Source of the DNA: Streptomyces mobaraensis NBRC 13819 = DSM 40847
Lineage (GTDB): Bacteria; Actinomycetota; Actinomycetes; Streptomycetales; Streptomycetaceae
Reading direction: 5' to 3'
Length of the DNA stretch: 64,000 nucleotides
Assembly (NCBI RefSeq): GCF_017916255.1
Contig: NZ_CP072827.1
Span: 2,728,001-2,792,000, forward strand
How positions within the stretch are numbered: position 1 is the stretch's first letter; the number at the start of each line of letters is the position of its first letter. The notes under the pieces were generated by a model that made no database searches, was not told where the DNA came from, and was given only the letters and a program-made list of their open reading frames with translations. Made by a program: the position numbers and the translations under genes. Shown one piece after another: positions 24,797 to 33,572 of this stretch.

Positions 24797-25903
24797 CTAC
24801 GCGCCGAAGGCGCCCGGCATCCCGTAAGCGTCCGCGATCAGCTCATAGCTGCGCAGCCGGGTGTCGGCGCCGTGCACATTGGCCGTGATCATCAGTTCGT
24901 CAACGCCCGTCCGCCGCACCAGCGCGTCCAGTCCCTCCCGCACCTCGTCCGGGGTGCCGTAGACCACGTTCCGCAGCCAGTCGTCGACGAAGTCCCGTTC
25001 CATCTCGCTGAATTCATACGCCTCGGCCTCCTCGGGAGTAGGCACCAGCCCCGGCCGTCCCCGGCGCAGCCGGAGCATGGACAGCGCTCCGGTGAGCACC
25101 TGGCGGCGCGCCTCCTTCGGGTCGTCCGCCGCCAGCGCCTGGACGCCGATCTTGGCGTACGGGCGGTCGAGGACGGCCGACGGGCGGAAGGAGGCGCGGT
25201 AGAGGTCGAGGGCCGGGACGGTGTTGGCCGCCGAGAAGTGGTGGGCGAAGGAGAAGGGCAGCCCGAGCGCCCCGGCCAACCGGGCACTGAACCCGGAGGA
25301 GCCGAGCAGCCAGACGGACGGCCGGTCGGCCCGCTGCACCCCGCCGGGCACCCGCCCCTGGACAGGACCGGGGACGGCATGGATCCGGGCGTAAGGGTGG
25401 CCGTCCGGGAAGTCGTCGTCGAGGAAGCGGATCAGCTCCGAGAGCTGCTGCGGGAACTCGTCCGCCCCCTCCGCGAGCCGGTCCGCCCGGCGCAGGGCGG
25501 CGGCGGTGGCGCCGTCCGTGCCGGGTGCGCGCCCGAGGCCCAGGTCGATCCGTCCCGGCGCGAACGCCTCCAGGGTGCCGAACTGCTCGGCGATCACCAG
25601 CGGCGCGTGGTTGGGCAGCATCACTCCGCCGGATCCCAGCCGGATCCGGTCCGTCCGGGCCGCGAGGTGGGCCAGGATCACGGCGGGCGAGGAACTGGCG
25701 ACACCGGGCATCGAGTGGTGCTCGGCGACCCAGTAGCGGTGGTAGCCGCGCCGCTCGGTCAGCCGGGCCAGCTCGACGGTGGTCTCCAGCGCCTGCCGCG
25801 CCGTGCGGCCGGCGCCCACGGTGGCCAGGTCCAGTACGGACAACGGGACGGGGGCGCGTCCACGAGGAGTCGCCCGGATGATCTCGTCGTGCTCGTCGGC
25901 CAC
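24797..25903 (-). CDS. LLM-class (luciferase-like) flavin-dependent monooxygenase
   Basis: A 368-residue protein from GTG 25903, preceded by AGGGAGGCGGG. Family motifs: [58 protein letters not shown], and LGRAPGTDG. It probably uses F420 or FMN; the substrate is not predictable. It is divergent from the IclR-type regulator gene, 322 bp away, which could regulate it. Confidence 0.88.
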   Translation of the reverse strand: MADEHDEIIRATPRGRAPVPLSVLDLATVGAGRTARQALETTVELARLTERRGYHRYWVAEHHSMPGVASSSPAVILAHLAARTDRIRLGSGGVMLPNHAPLVIAEQFGTLEAFAPGRIDLGLGRAPGTDGATAAALRRADRLAEGADEFPQQLSELIRFLDDDFPDGHPYARIHAVPGPVQGRVPGGVQRADRPSVWLLGSSGFSARLAGALGLPFSFAHHFSAANTVPALDLYRASFRPSAVLDRPYAKIGVQALAADDPKEARRQVLTGALSMLRLRRGRPGLVPTPEEAEAYEFSEMERDFVDDWLRNVVYGTPDEVREGLDALVRRTGVDELMITANVHGADTRLRSYELIADAYGMPGAFGA

Positions 25904-26225
25904 GGTGGCCCGCCTCCCTGCTCGCCGTCGCGCGGTGCGCGCTGCTCTGTCGCGGGTCCGGCGGACGCGCCGCCCGCGCATGCGGGGGCGACGTCCTTCC
26001 GCCGGTCCCGCCGGAAGAGAACCGGAGACTCACTCCGCTTTATTCCCGCCCCCGGGTGGTCCCATCAGCCGACCGTTTCGACATACCGACGGCATATGCC
26101 CCCGACCGGCCCCACAGCCCGGAGCGTTCCGGAGCCTCCCCTTCTCGCGCAACACCCTCTCCGCACGGCCCGCTTCGCCCTATCGTGAGAAGCGGAACAC
26201 CCGCGCGACCAGCCAAGGGGAAGCC
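25904..26225. other. Divergent promoter region of LLM oxidoreductase and IclR regulator
   Basis: A 322-bp non-coding stretch; GC drops at about 26030-26110 (CTTTATTCCCG, TTTCGACATACCG). I could not define a confident operator. Confidence 0.4.
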
Positions 26226-26987
26226 GTGGCGCTCAAGCCCGAGCCGATCACACCGTTCCACTCGGTGCAGCACGCCCTGCGCGTCCTGGAGACGGTCACC
26301 AAATACTCCGGCGGCGTCAGCGAGGCCCAGCTCGCCCGGGAGTCCGGCCTGCCCGCCGGGCGCCTCGCCCACCTACTGGCGATGCTGCACCGGGAGCGGT
26401 ACGTGACCCGGGTCGGGGAGGACGCGTACACCGCGGGCCCCGCCCTGGCCCTGCTGACCATGGGCGGCGACCGCGACGCCGCCCTCGCCGCCCGGCTCCA
26501 GCGGGCGCTCGCCCGGCTGCGCGACACCGTCGGCGCCGCCGTCTACCTCAGCGGGTACGTCGACGGAGAGGTACGCATCACCCAGTACGCGGACGGGCCG
26601 GGCACGCCCCGCGTGCACGAGTGGGTCGACTTCCGCACCGCCGCCCACGCCAGCGCGCTGGGCAAGTGCCTGCTCACCCAGCTCGACCACGACGACCGGC
26701 GCGACCACTTCTCCCGGCACCGGACCGCCCGGCTCACCTCCCGGACGATCACCGACGAGAAGACGCTGCTCACCCGGCTCGCCGCGCAGCCCGCCAGCGT
26801 TCCCGTCCTCGACCTGCAGGAGTACGCGGTGGGCACGGTCTGCGCCGCCGTCCCCGTCACGGCGGGCAAGCGGGTCGGCTGCCTCGCCCTCTCACTGCCG
26901 CTCGCCCACGCCCACCGGCTCCGCCAGGCGGCGGACGCGCTCAACCGGCACGCCGCCCCGATGCTGCTCTCCCTGGCCCTCCAGTGA
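26226..26987 (+). CDS. IclR-family transcriptional regulator
   Basis: A 253-residue regulator; GTG 26226 is spaced behind AAGGGG. The N-terminal winged helix-turn-helix is HALRVLETVTKYSGGVSEAQLARESGLPAGRLAHLLAML in shorter pieces (VSEAQLARESGL, GRLAHLLAML). The C-terminal effector domain has the family cues HASALGKCLLTQL, RTITDEKTLLTRL and VAVPVTAG-like GTVCAAVPVTAGKRVG. Ligand unknown. A candidate target is the divergent LLM monooxygenase. tRNA-Lys copy 2 follows 75 bp downstream. Confidence 0.9.
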   Translation: MALKPEPITPFHSVQHALRVLETVTKYSGGVSEAQLARESGLPAGRLAHLLAMLHRERYVTRVGEDAYTAGPALALLTMGGDRDAALAARLQRALARLRDTVGAAVYLSGYVDGEVRITQYADGPGTPRVHEWVDFRTAAHASALGKCLLTQLDHDDRRDHFSRHRTARLTSRTITDEKTLLTRLAAQPASVPVLDLQEYAVGTVCAAVPVTAGKRVGCLALSLPLAHAHRLRQAADALNRHAAPMLLSLALQ

Positions 26988-27061
26988 GGCCCGAGTGGCC
27001 CCCGAGCGGCAGGTGGTGCGAAGCACCCCTCGGGACCAGGTAGTATTTATCTCGTCAGCGA

Positions 27062-27135
27062 GCGCCGCTAGCTCAGTTGGTTAGAGCAGCTGACTCTTAA
27101 TCAGCGGGTCCGGGGTTCGAGTCCCTGGCGGCGCA
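27062..27135 (+). tRNA. tRNA-Lys (anticodon CTT), copy 2
   Basis: Sequence identical to copies 1 and 3 over 74 nt. The upstream GGTAGTATTTATCTCGTCAGCGA differs from the other two, with TAGTAT at about 27041-27046 as the candidate -10. Confidence 0.96.
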
Positions 27136-27141
27136 CAGACA

Positions 27142-27177
27142 GCAGAAGGCCCCTCACTCCGGTGAGGGGCCTTCTGC
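27142..27177 (+). terminator. Terminator of tRNA-Lys copy 2
   Basis: GCAGAAGGCCCCTCAC (27142-27157), loop TCCG, then GTGAGGGGCCTTCTGC (27162-27177): 16-bp perfect stem. Confidence 0.92.
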
Positions 27178-27226
27178 GTAGCGGAGGCCGGCGGACGCCG
27201 GGAAGTCGAGGGAGAGGAGCGGTCAC

Positions 27227-27655
27227 ATGCCCCAGCGGCGCCGCCCCTCGGCAGCCGGCCTGATGCTGCTGCTCCTGCTGGCCGTCCTCGGCCCGGCCTG
27301 CTCCGGCCCCACCCTCTTCGGCGCGGCCCTCCTCGGCCCGTCCGGTCCGGCGGCGACCGCCGCCGCTCCCCGTCCGCTCACCGCGTCGCGGTCGGAGGCG
27401 CCGCCCCCGACCGGAGCGGTGGTCGCCTCCTCCCGGGACGACCGGGACTCCGGCGGCGGGAGCTGCCGGCCACTCGACGCGCCGCTGAAGGGCGCGGAGA
27501 TCGTCGTCCCGCACGCCCCCACCGACCCGCTGACCGCGTCCGCCACCGCACGCGCTCCGCTCCCCCAGGCCACGGCGCCACAGGCCCGCGTCCCCCGGGC
27601 GCCGCCGGCGTCGCTCGTCGGCAGCGCCGAACTCCTCCCCGTCCTGCGGATCTAG
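27227..27655 (+). CDS. Hypothetical secreted or lipid-anchored protein
   Basis: A 142-residue protein with GGAGAGGAG before ATG 27227. The N-terminus (RRRPSAAGLMLLLLLAVLGPACSG) is a signal peptide that may be a lipobox (LGPAC is imperfect). The mature part is Pro/Ala/Ser-rich with no recognised domain. A single Cys occurs in GGGSCRPLD. It lies between tRNA-Lys copy 2 and the DsbA-like gene. Confidence 0.65.
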   Translation: MPQRRRPSAAGLMLLLLLAVLGPACSGPTLFGAALLGPSGPAATAAAPRPLTASRSEAPPPTGAVVASSRDDRDSGGGSCRPLDAPLKGAEIVVPHAPTDPLTASATARAPLPQATAPQARVPRAPPASLVGSAELLPVLRI

Positions 27656-27732
27656 ACCCGCCCGTACGGCCCGCGCCGGGCCGTACTCCGGCATGCCTGG
27701 ATTCCGTCGAGACCTTGGGAGCTCCGCCCGCT

Positions 27733-28635
27733 ATGTCCCCTTCCTCCAAGAAAAACGCGCGCAACCCGAAGAACACGCAGAAAGCGCCGTCGAACAAGAC
27801 GTCCCCGGCCACCCCCTCCACCACCGGCCGCCGGCTCGCCGCCGTGGGCGCGGGCGCGGCCCTGGTCGTGGCGGTCGTCGCCGCGGGCCTGGCGATCGCC
27901 AAGAGCTCCGGCGGCTCGGACGACCGTGACGACCGTGCCAAGCCGGCCGCCACCGCCTCCGCCGACCCCCAGCAGTCCCTCTTCGACGAGGCCGAGCGGA
28001 TGACGAGCCGCCGCGAGAAGAACGACCCGCTCGCCCTAGGCAAGCCGGACGCGCCCGTGGTGCTGGTGGAGTACGCCGACTACCAGTGTTCGTTCTGTGG
28101 CCGTTTCACCCGCGAGAGCCAGCCGGAACTGATCAAGAAGTATGTGGACAAGGGCGTCCTGCGGATCGAGTTCCGCAACTTCCCGATCTTCGGTGATCCC
28201 TCGCAGCGCGCCGCCCGTGCCTCCTGGGCGGCCGGCCGGCAGGGCCGCTTCTGGCAGTTCCACGACGAGCTCTACGCCAAGACCCGCAAGGGCGACGCCC
28301 TGGCCGAGGACAAGCTCGTCGATCTGGCCCGCACCGCCGGGGTCGGCGACCTCGACCGCTTCCGCGCGGACATGAAGAGCGACGCCTCGGAGGAGGCCGT
28401 GAAGAAGGACCAGCAGGAGGGCTACCGCCTCGGCGTCAGCAGCACCCCGTCCTTCCTCGTCGGCGGCCGGCCGCTCGCCGGCGCCCAGCCGATGAAGGAG
28501 TTCGAGGCGGCCATCGAACAGGCCCGGCTGGTCAAGGCGGCCAAGAACCCCCAGGACTCCAAGGAATCCGAGGGCTTCACGGACTCCGAGGACGACAAGG
28601 ACTCCGCGAAGCCGAAGGGCGGGCCGGGCGCATGA
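27733..28635 (+). CDS. Membrane-anchored DsbA-like thiol-disulfide protein
   Basis: A 300-residue protein from ATG 27733 (a TTG at 27715 is an alternative). A Lys/Thr-rich cytoplasmic start, one membrane segment (residues about 35-56), then an extracytoplasmic thioredoxin-fold domain. The active site is YQCSFCGRF (Cys119, Cys122), and the cis-Pro loop is SSTPSFLVGG. The tail is acidic and Ser/Lys-rich (KESEGFTDSEDDKDSA). It likely oxidises or isomerises disulfides in secreted proteins. Overlaps the CcdA-like gene by 4 nt, which would supply electrons. Confidence 0.9.
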   Translation: MSPSSKKNARNPKNTQKAPSNKTSPATPSTTGRRLAAVGAGAALVVAVVAAGLAIAKSSGGSDDRDDRAKPAATASADPQQSLFDEAERMTSRREKNDPLALGKPDAPVVLVEYADYQCSFCGRFTRESQPELIKKYVDKGVLRIEFRNFPIFGDPSQRAARASWAAGRQGRFWQFHDELYAKTRKGDALAEDKLVDLARTAGVGDLDRFRADMKSDASEEAVKKDQQEGYRLGVSSTPSFLVGGRPLAGAQPMKEFEAAIEQARLVKAAKNPQDSKESEGFTDSEDDKDSAKPKGGPGA

Positions 28636-29447
28636 CCGACATCGGCTACCTCGCCGCGTTCCTCGGCGGCGTCCTCGCCCTGGTCAGCCCGTGCAGCGCG
28701 CTGCTGCTGCCCGCGTTCTTCGCCTACTCGCTCGCGAGCCCGGGCCGGCTGCTGGCCCGGACCGGTGTCTTCTACCTCGGCCTCGCCACCACGCTGGTCC
28801 CGCTGGGCGCGGCGTCCAGCGCGGCCAGCCGGCTGTTCAACGGCCACCGCGAGGCGCTCGTGACGGCCGGCGGGTGGATCGTGATCGCCCTGGGCGCCGC
28901 CCAGATCCTCGGCCTGGGCTTCGCCTCACGCCGGGCCCAGGCGGCGGCCGGCCGCATCACCCCGCGCACGGCGGCCTCCACCTACCTGCTGGGCTGCGTG
29001 TACGGACTCGCCGGTTTCTGTGCCGGGCCGATCCTCGGTTCGGTGCTGGCCATGACGGCGATGCGCGGCGAGGCGCTCCAGGGGGCGGCCATGCTCGCCG
29101 TCTACGCCCTGGGGATGGCCCTCCCGCTGTTCGTCCTCGCCCTGTTCTGGGACCGCTTCCGGCTGGGCACCCGGGGCTGGCTCCGGGGACGGGAGATACG
29201 GATGGGTCGCCTCCGCCTCCACACCACCTCCCTTCTCTCCGGCCTCTTCTTCATCGCCATCGGCGTTCTCTTCCTCCGGTACGACGGGACGACCGGGCTT
29301 CCCGGACTCCTCGACGCCGACCAGGAGGCGAGCCTGGAGGAGACCGCCTCCCGGATCGGCAACGCCGTTCCGGACCTCGTGGTGCTGGCGGTCGGGGCAC
29401 TGGTGGTGGCGGGGGTGCTGGCGAGGGTGGCGTTCCGCAAGCGGTGA
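28632..29447 (+). CDS. CcdA/DsbD-type transmembrane electron transporter
   Basis: A 271-residue membrane protein of the CcdA family, with six or so hydrophobic segments. Paired cysteines sit in SPCSALLLP (Cys21) and GFCAGPILG (Cys130), the positions used to pass reducing equivalents across the membrane. ATG 28632 overlaps the DsbA-like stop (ATGA), so the two are translationally coupled. Together they form a cell-envelope thiol-redox module; role in cytochrome c maturation is possible but no heme-handling genes are nearby. Confidence 0.9.
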   Translation: MTDIGYLAAFLGGVLALVSPCSALLLPAFFAYSLASPGRLLARTGVFYLGLATTLVPLGAASSAASRLFNGHREALVTAGGWIVIALGAAQILGLGFASRRAQAAAGRITPRTAASTYLLGCVYGLAGFCAGPILGSVLAMTAMRGEALQGAAMLAVYALGMALPLFVLALFWDRFRLGTRGWLRGREIRMGRLRLHTTSLLSGLFFIAIGVLFLRYDGTTGLPGLLDADQEASLEETASRIGNAVPDLVVLAVGALVVAGVLARVAFRKR

Positions 29448-29475
29448 CGTCCGCCCCGTGGGGAGCGGCAGGGAC

Positions 29476-30450
29476 TCAGGGCAGCCGCACCCGCCCGTAC
29501 AGGTTCGGCTTGTACCGGGCGAACGTCGAGATCCGTACCTTGGTGCCCGGCCGGGCCGCTTCCAGGTACCGGTTGCCGCCGAGGTAGATCGCCACGTGGT
29601 GGACGCCGGACGCCCGTCCGTTCCGCGACCAGAACACCAGGTCCCCGCGGCGCAGGGACGTGCGCGGAATCCGTGCCGTGGCCCGGTACTGATCCGCGGC
29701 GATGCGCGGCAGCCGGGCGCCCGCCCGGCGGTACGCCACCTGTACCAGTCCGGAGCAGTCCCAGCGGTGCGGACCCGTGCCGCCCAGCGCGTACACGTCG
29801 CCGATGTGCGCCAGCGCGTACGCGACGGCCGCCTCCAGCCCCTTGGCCGCGGCGGCGGCGCCCACGGCGTCCGAGCCGGCGGCCGGCGCCTCGGTGCCCG
29901 GCGAGGGCAGGGCGGCCGGTTCGGCGGGGACAGCCGTATCTCCGGAGCCTCCGGAGTCGGCCCCCGTCCCGTCCGCCTCCGGCAGCGCCCCTTCCCCCGT
30001 CTCGGGCGTCTCGGGTTCCACGGGGAGCGCGCCGGTCTCCCCCTCACCCCCGGCACCGGACGCCTCCTCCGCCACCCCGTCCTCGTCCGCGCCGGCGTCC
30101 ACATCCGTGGCCGGCCCCCCGGCGGCCTCCGGCGCGGCGGGCGCGGCGGCGGGCGCGGCCACCGGATCCGGCGGGTCGCCCGGCACGGCCGCGGCCGTGC
30201 CGGAACCGGCTATGACGGCCGCGCCCACGGCCGCCACGATGGCGCCCCGGACGGCACACCGCCGGTGCCCGGCGTCCTCGTCACTCTCCGCAGTGCCACC
30301 GCCCGCGCCGGGCGGGGCGGACGCCGTGGTGCGCCGGGGGCGCACACGGCCGTCGGGTATCGGTCCACCGGCTGTCGTCCGCACCGTTCCACCGCCTTCC
30401 GCCCTCGGTCCGCGGTCGCCCGCGGGCGTGCGATCGATTGCCTCGGGCAC
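29476..30450 (-). CDS. NlpC/P60-family cell-wall hydrolase
   Basis: A 324-residue exported peptidoglycan endopeptidase. GTG 30450 has GGAG 4 nt upstream; GTG 30384 is an alternative. A long cytoplasmic Arg-rich start precedes a hydrophobic segment (VRGAIVAAVGAAVIAGSG). A Glu/Asp/Ala/Gly-rich linker of about 110 residues follows. The C-terminal domain has Cys232 in HRWDCSGLVQVAY, followed by RGDLVFW and the His in VHHVAIYLGGNRYLEA: the NlpC/P60 catalytic set. Convergent with the CcdA-like gene. Confidence 0.9.
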   Translation of the reverse strand: MPEAIDRTPAGDRGPRAEGGGTVRTTAGGPIPDGRVRPRRTTASAPPGAGGGTAESDEDAGHRRCAVRGAIVAAVGAAVIAGSGTAAAVPGDPPDPVAAPAAAPAAPEAAGGPATDVDAGADEDGVAEEASGAGGEGETGALPVEPETPETGEGALPEADGTGADSGGSGDTAVPAEPAALPSPGTEAPAAGSDAVGAAAAAKGLEAAVAYALAHIGDVYALGGTGPHRWDCSGLVQVAYRRAGARLPRIAADQYRATARIPRTSLRRGDLVFWSRNGRASGVHHVAIYLGGNRYLEAARPGTKVRISTFARYKPNLYGRVRLP

Positions 30451-30625
30451 CGCTCCGCCAGCTTCTCAACGGTCCGCGCGCCCCGCACCTCACGGCGGTC
30501 CACCGGCTCCCCCGGGCCTCCCACCAGCACGGACCCGGACGGCGGTCCACCCGGCGCGGGCGCGTACTCCGCCAGGGTGGTCATCGGCACCCCCAGGAGT
30601 GAGGTAGAGTTTTCTCTGTCAGCAG

Positions 30626-30699
30626 GCGCCGCTAGCTCAGTTGGTTAGAGCAGCTGACTCTTAATCAGCGGGTCCGGGGTTCGAGTCCCTGGCGGCGCA
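30626..30699 (+). tRNA. tRNA-Lys (anticodon CTT), copy 3
   Basis: Identical to copies 1 and 2. The 5' flank GGTAGAGTTTTCTCTGTCAGCAG closely follows copy 1; TAGAGT (30605-30610) is the candidate -10. Confidence 0.96.
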
Positions 30700-30705
30700 C
30701 AGACA

Positions 30706-30744
30706 GCCGAGAGGCCCCTCACTCACCGTGAGGGGCCTCTCGGC
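30706..30744 (+). terminator. Terminator of tRNA-Lys copy 3
   Basis: GCCGAGAGGCCCCTCAC (30706-30722), loop TCACC, GTGAGGGGCCTCTCGGC: 17-bp stem, followed by GTTTCG. Confidence 0.92.
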
Positions 30745-30800
30745 GTTTCGCGCCACCGTCCCCACGTTCTCCCCCGCGCTTTCGTGTGCTGGCCAAGCGG

Positions 30801-31511
30801 ATGACACCCGGGCACAGTCTCCCCATGCCCAGTGACCATCCGGAGCGGATCAAAAGGCTCATCGTCGACCGCCGGCTGCCGCCGGGGGCACCGCTGCCCA
30901 CCGAGCGCGAACTGACCGAGCTGCTGGGGACGGGTCGCACGGGCGTGCGCGAGGCGCTGAAGGCGCTCCAGGCGATGGGCATCGTCGAGATCCGACGCGG
31001 CTTCGGCACCTATGTGGGCCCGATGACCATGGAACCGGTGGTCGAGGCCCTCGCCTTCCGCACCGTCGCGGGTCACCGGCGCGGCGAGGACAGCCTGCTC
31101 CAGCTGCTGGAACTCAGGGAAGCGGTGGAGACGGGGCTGGCCCGGCGGCTCGCCGGGCACGTGCCCGCGGCGGACCTCGCCGAGCTGGACGCGATCGTCG
31201 CCCGGATGGCGGACGAGGCCCTGGCCGGACCGGTCGGCGCGGAGACCGACCGGGCCTTCCACGCCGTGCTCCGCCGGGGACTGGACAACCCTCTGCTCGA
31301 CACGGTTCCGGAGGCGTACTGGACCGCTTTCCACCGGGTGCGCCCCGGCCCGTCCGCCACGCGGACCGACCCGGGGGCGGTCTGCGCCCGGCACCGGGCC
31401 ATCGTCACGGCGGTGCGAACGGGTGACGCGGAACGAACGGAAGAGGCCATCCGCGATCACTTCTGCGACATTCGTACACGTCTCCGACTGGACTACCGCT
31501 TTGCCCGGTAA
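30801..31511 (+). CDS. GntR-family (FadR-type) regulator
   Basis: About 236 residues from ATG 30801; GTG 30786 and ATG 30825 are alternatives and none has a clear Shine-Dalgarno, so it may be leaderless. The winged helix is PLPTERELTELLGTGRTGVREALKAL with IRRGFGTYVG after it, typical of GntR. The C-terminal FCD ligand domain has LLELREAVETGLARRLA, DRAFHAVLRRGLDNPLL and HRAIVTAVRTGDAERTEEAI, with the metal-binding histidines. It lies 204 bp upstream of cslA and could regulate it. Confidence 0.85.
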   Translation: MTPGHSLPMPSDHPERIKRLIVDRRLPPGAPLPTERELTELLGTGRTGVREALKALQAMGIVEIRRGFGTYVGPMTMEPVVEALAFRTVAGHRRGEDSLLQLLELREAVETGLARRLAGHVPAADLAELDAIVARMADEALAGPVGAETDRAFHAVLRRGLDNPLLDTVPEAYWTAFHRVRPGPSATRTDPGAVCARHRAIVTAVRTGDAERTEEAIRDHFCDIRTRLRLDYRFAR

Positions 31512-31574
31512 ACCGCTCGTTTCACCCTTGCGATCATGAAGAGGCGTCGGAGATCCTGATCGGCGGCTGTGATC

Positions 31575-31604
31575 CCCGTCTCACCGTGCACACAGTGAGT
31601 CGGG
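31575..31604 (+). promoter_or_regulatory. Dyad upstream of cslA
   Basis: CCCGTCTCAC (31575-31584) and GTGAGTCGGG (31595-31604), 9 of 10 pairs, surrounding CGTGCACACA. It may be the terminator of the GntR gene or an operator of cslA; there is no T-run. Confidence 0.5.
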
Positions 31605-31715
31605 AGACACCGGAGGGAGCCGGTGTCCAGGCGCCCGTGCCGGCCGAGGGGGAGCCGGCCGGGGTTCATGTACCGGCGTACCACGCGGGGTTCCCGCGTG
31701 TGGGGGGAATGACTG

Positions 31716-33572
31716 ATGACGTCCACGCCTGCCGACGCGCGGCGGCAGATCCCGTACGATCCGCCCCGCGACCCGTCGGTCACCACCCGGCCGCGCATCC
31801 CCGCGCCACCCGGGCCGGACGACGCACGGCGCGGAGCCGCCCCGCCGCGCTCGGCCCGCCCGCGCGCCCCCAGACCCTTCCACCCCCGCTACGACTACGA
31901 GCACTACAGCCGGCTCGCCGGCCCGCTCACCCGCCCGGGGGACGGCCCGTACACCGTCCGCTACCGCAGCCTGCTGGCCGACGAGCCGCACCGGATCCGG
32001 GCCGCGCTCCTGCTGGGCGCGGCCCCCGTCGTCTCCGTCGTCCTCCTCCTCTGGCTGCTGCAGCCCGCCCACTGGGTGCAGCGCGACCACGCCGGGCCGC
32101 TGATGCGCGTCCTCGACCTGGTCATGCTGGTCTCCATCGGCCTGATCGAGCTCTTCCGGACGCTGAACGTCGTCTCCAACGCCCATGCCACCCTGGTCGC
32201 CCGCGACCCCATACCCGTCGTCCCCGAGACCGGCACCCGGGTCGCGTTCCTCACCTCGTTCGTGCCCGGCAAGGAGCCGATCGCGATGGTCACCCGGACG
32301 CTGGAGGCCGCCGTACGGGTCCGCCACCGCGGCCCCGTGGACGTCTGGCTCCTGGACGAGGGCGACGACCCCGAGGTCAAGGCGGTGTGCGCCCGGCTGG
32401 GAGTGCGCCACTTCACCCGCAAGGGGGTCGAGAAGTGGAACCGCCCCAAGGGCCCGCACCGGGCGCGGACCAAGCACGGCAACTACAACGCCTGGCTGGA
32501 CGCGCACGGCGACGACTACGACTTCTTCGCCTCCGTGGACACCGACCACGTACCGCTGCCCAACTTCCTGGAGCGGATGCTCGGTTACTTCCGTGACCCC
32601 AATGTCGCCTTTGTCGTTGGACCTCAGGTGTACGGGAACTACGACGCGACGGTCACCAAGGCCGCCGAGAGCCAGCAGTTCCTCTTCCATGCCCTCATCC
32701 AGCGCGCGGGCAACCGCTACGGCGCCCCCATGTTCGTCGGCACCAACAACGCGGTGCGGATCAGCGCCCTCAAGGGCGTCGGCGGCCTCTACGACTCGAT
32801 CACCGAGGACATGGCCACCGGCTTCGAGCTCCACCGCCACCGCAATCCGGCCACCGGCCGCCGCTGGCGCTCCGTCTACACGCCCGACGTCCTCGCCGTC
32901 GGGGAGGGCCCCAACGCCTGGACGGACTTCTTCACCCAGCAGCTGCGCTGGTCCCGGGGCACCTACGAGACGATCATCAAGCAGTACTGGAAGGGCCCCT
33001 TCAGCCTCGCGCCCGGCCCCTTCCTCAACTACACGCTGATGGTCATCTACTACCCGATGACCGCGGTCAACTGGATGCTGGGCGCCCTCAGTTGCACCCT
33101 CTTCCTGGGGCTGGGCGCGGCCGGCATCCAGATCGACTCGCAGATCTGGATGATGCTCTACAGCGACGCCGCCGCCCTCCAGATCGGCCTCTACATCTGG
33201 AACCGCCGGCACAACGTCTCCCCCCACGAGCCCGAGGGCTCCGGCGGGATCGCCGGCATGGTGATGTCCGCCCTCTCCGCGCCCGTCTACGCCCGCTCGC
33301 TGCTCGACGCGGTGCTGCGCCGGAAGAGCCGCTTCGTGGTCACCCCCAAGGGTGACTCCGCCAGCCCCGACACCCTCTTCGGCACCTTCCGCATCCACCT
33401 CTTCTTCCTACTGATCTTCGGCGGTTCGCTGGTGGCCTCGTTCTTCCTCGGTCACAGCCACGCGGCGATGCGCACCTGGGCGGCCCTGGCCGTCGTCATC
33501 ACGGTCGCGCCGATCGTCGCCTGGTGGTGGACCGCGCGCCACGGCAAGCAGCCCGAGGGAGCCCAGCCATGA
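31716..33572 (+). CDS. cslA: CslA, cellulose-synthase-like GT2 glycosyltransferase
   Basis: A 618-residue membrane glycosyltransferase that makes a beta-glycan at hyphal tips. ATG 31716 follows GGGGGG. Catalytic residues: Asp214 in LLDEGDDPE, Asp275/Asp277 in VDTDH, TED (363-365), and QQLRW (408-412). Membrane segments precede (about 96-115, 133-148) and follow (about 430-490, 580-610) the GT domain. There is no PilZ domain visible. It overlaps glxA by 4 nt (ATGA). The cslA-glxA-cslZ set is the known system of S. coelicolor and S. lividans needed for aerial growth and glycan deposition on solid surfaces. Confidence 0.93.
   Translation: MTSTPADARRQIPYDPPRDPSVTTRPRIPAPPGPDDARRGAAPPRSARPRAPRPFHPRYDYEHYSRLAGPLTRPGDGPYTVRYRSLLADEPHRIRAALLLGAAPVVSVVLLLWLLQPAHWVQRDHAGPLMRVLDLVMLVSIGLIELFRTLNVVSNAHATLVARDPIPVVPETGTRVAFLTSFVPGKEPIAMVTRTLEAAVRVRHRGPVDVWLLDEGDDPEVKAVCARLGVRHFTRKGVEKWNRPKGPHRARTKHGNYNAWLDAHGDDYDFFASVDTDHVPLPNFLERMLGYFRDPNVAFVVGPQVYGNYDATVTKAAESQQFLFHALIQRAGNRYGAPMFVGTNNAVRISALKGVGGLYDSITEDMATGFELHRHRNPATGRRWRSVYTPDVLAVGEGPNAWTDFFTQQLRWSRGTYETIIKQYWKGPFSLAPGPFLNYTLMVIYYPMTAVNWMLGALSCTLFLGLGAAGIQIDSQIWMMLYSDAAALQIGLYIWNRRHNVSPHEPEGSGGIAGMVMSALSAPVYARSLLDAVLRRKSRFVVTPKGDSASPDTLFGTFRIHLFFLLIFGGSLVASFFLGHSHAAMRTWAALAVVITVAPIVAWWWTARHGKQPEGAQP

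Noticed and set aside
22871..26188. Very long plus-strand open frame of about 1,100 codons
   Set aside because: It crosses cdgA out of frame, is Arg/Gly/Ala/Pro-rich, has no family motif and is a GC-bias shadow.
21129..30699. tRNA-Lys genes as attachment sites of an integrative element
   Set aside because: All three copies are full length with own terminators, and no integrase, excisionase or plasmid genes lie between them; gene content looks core.
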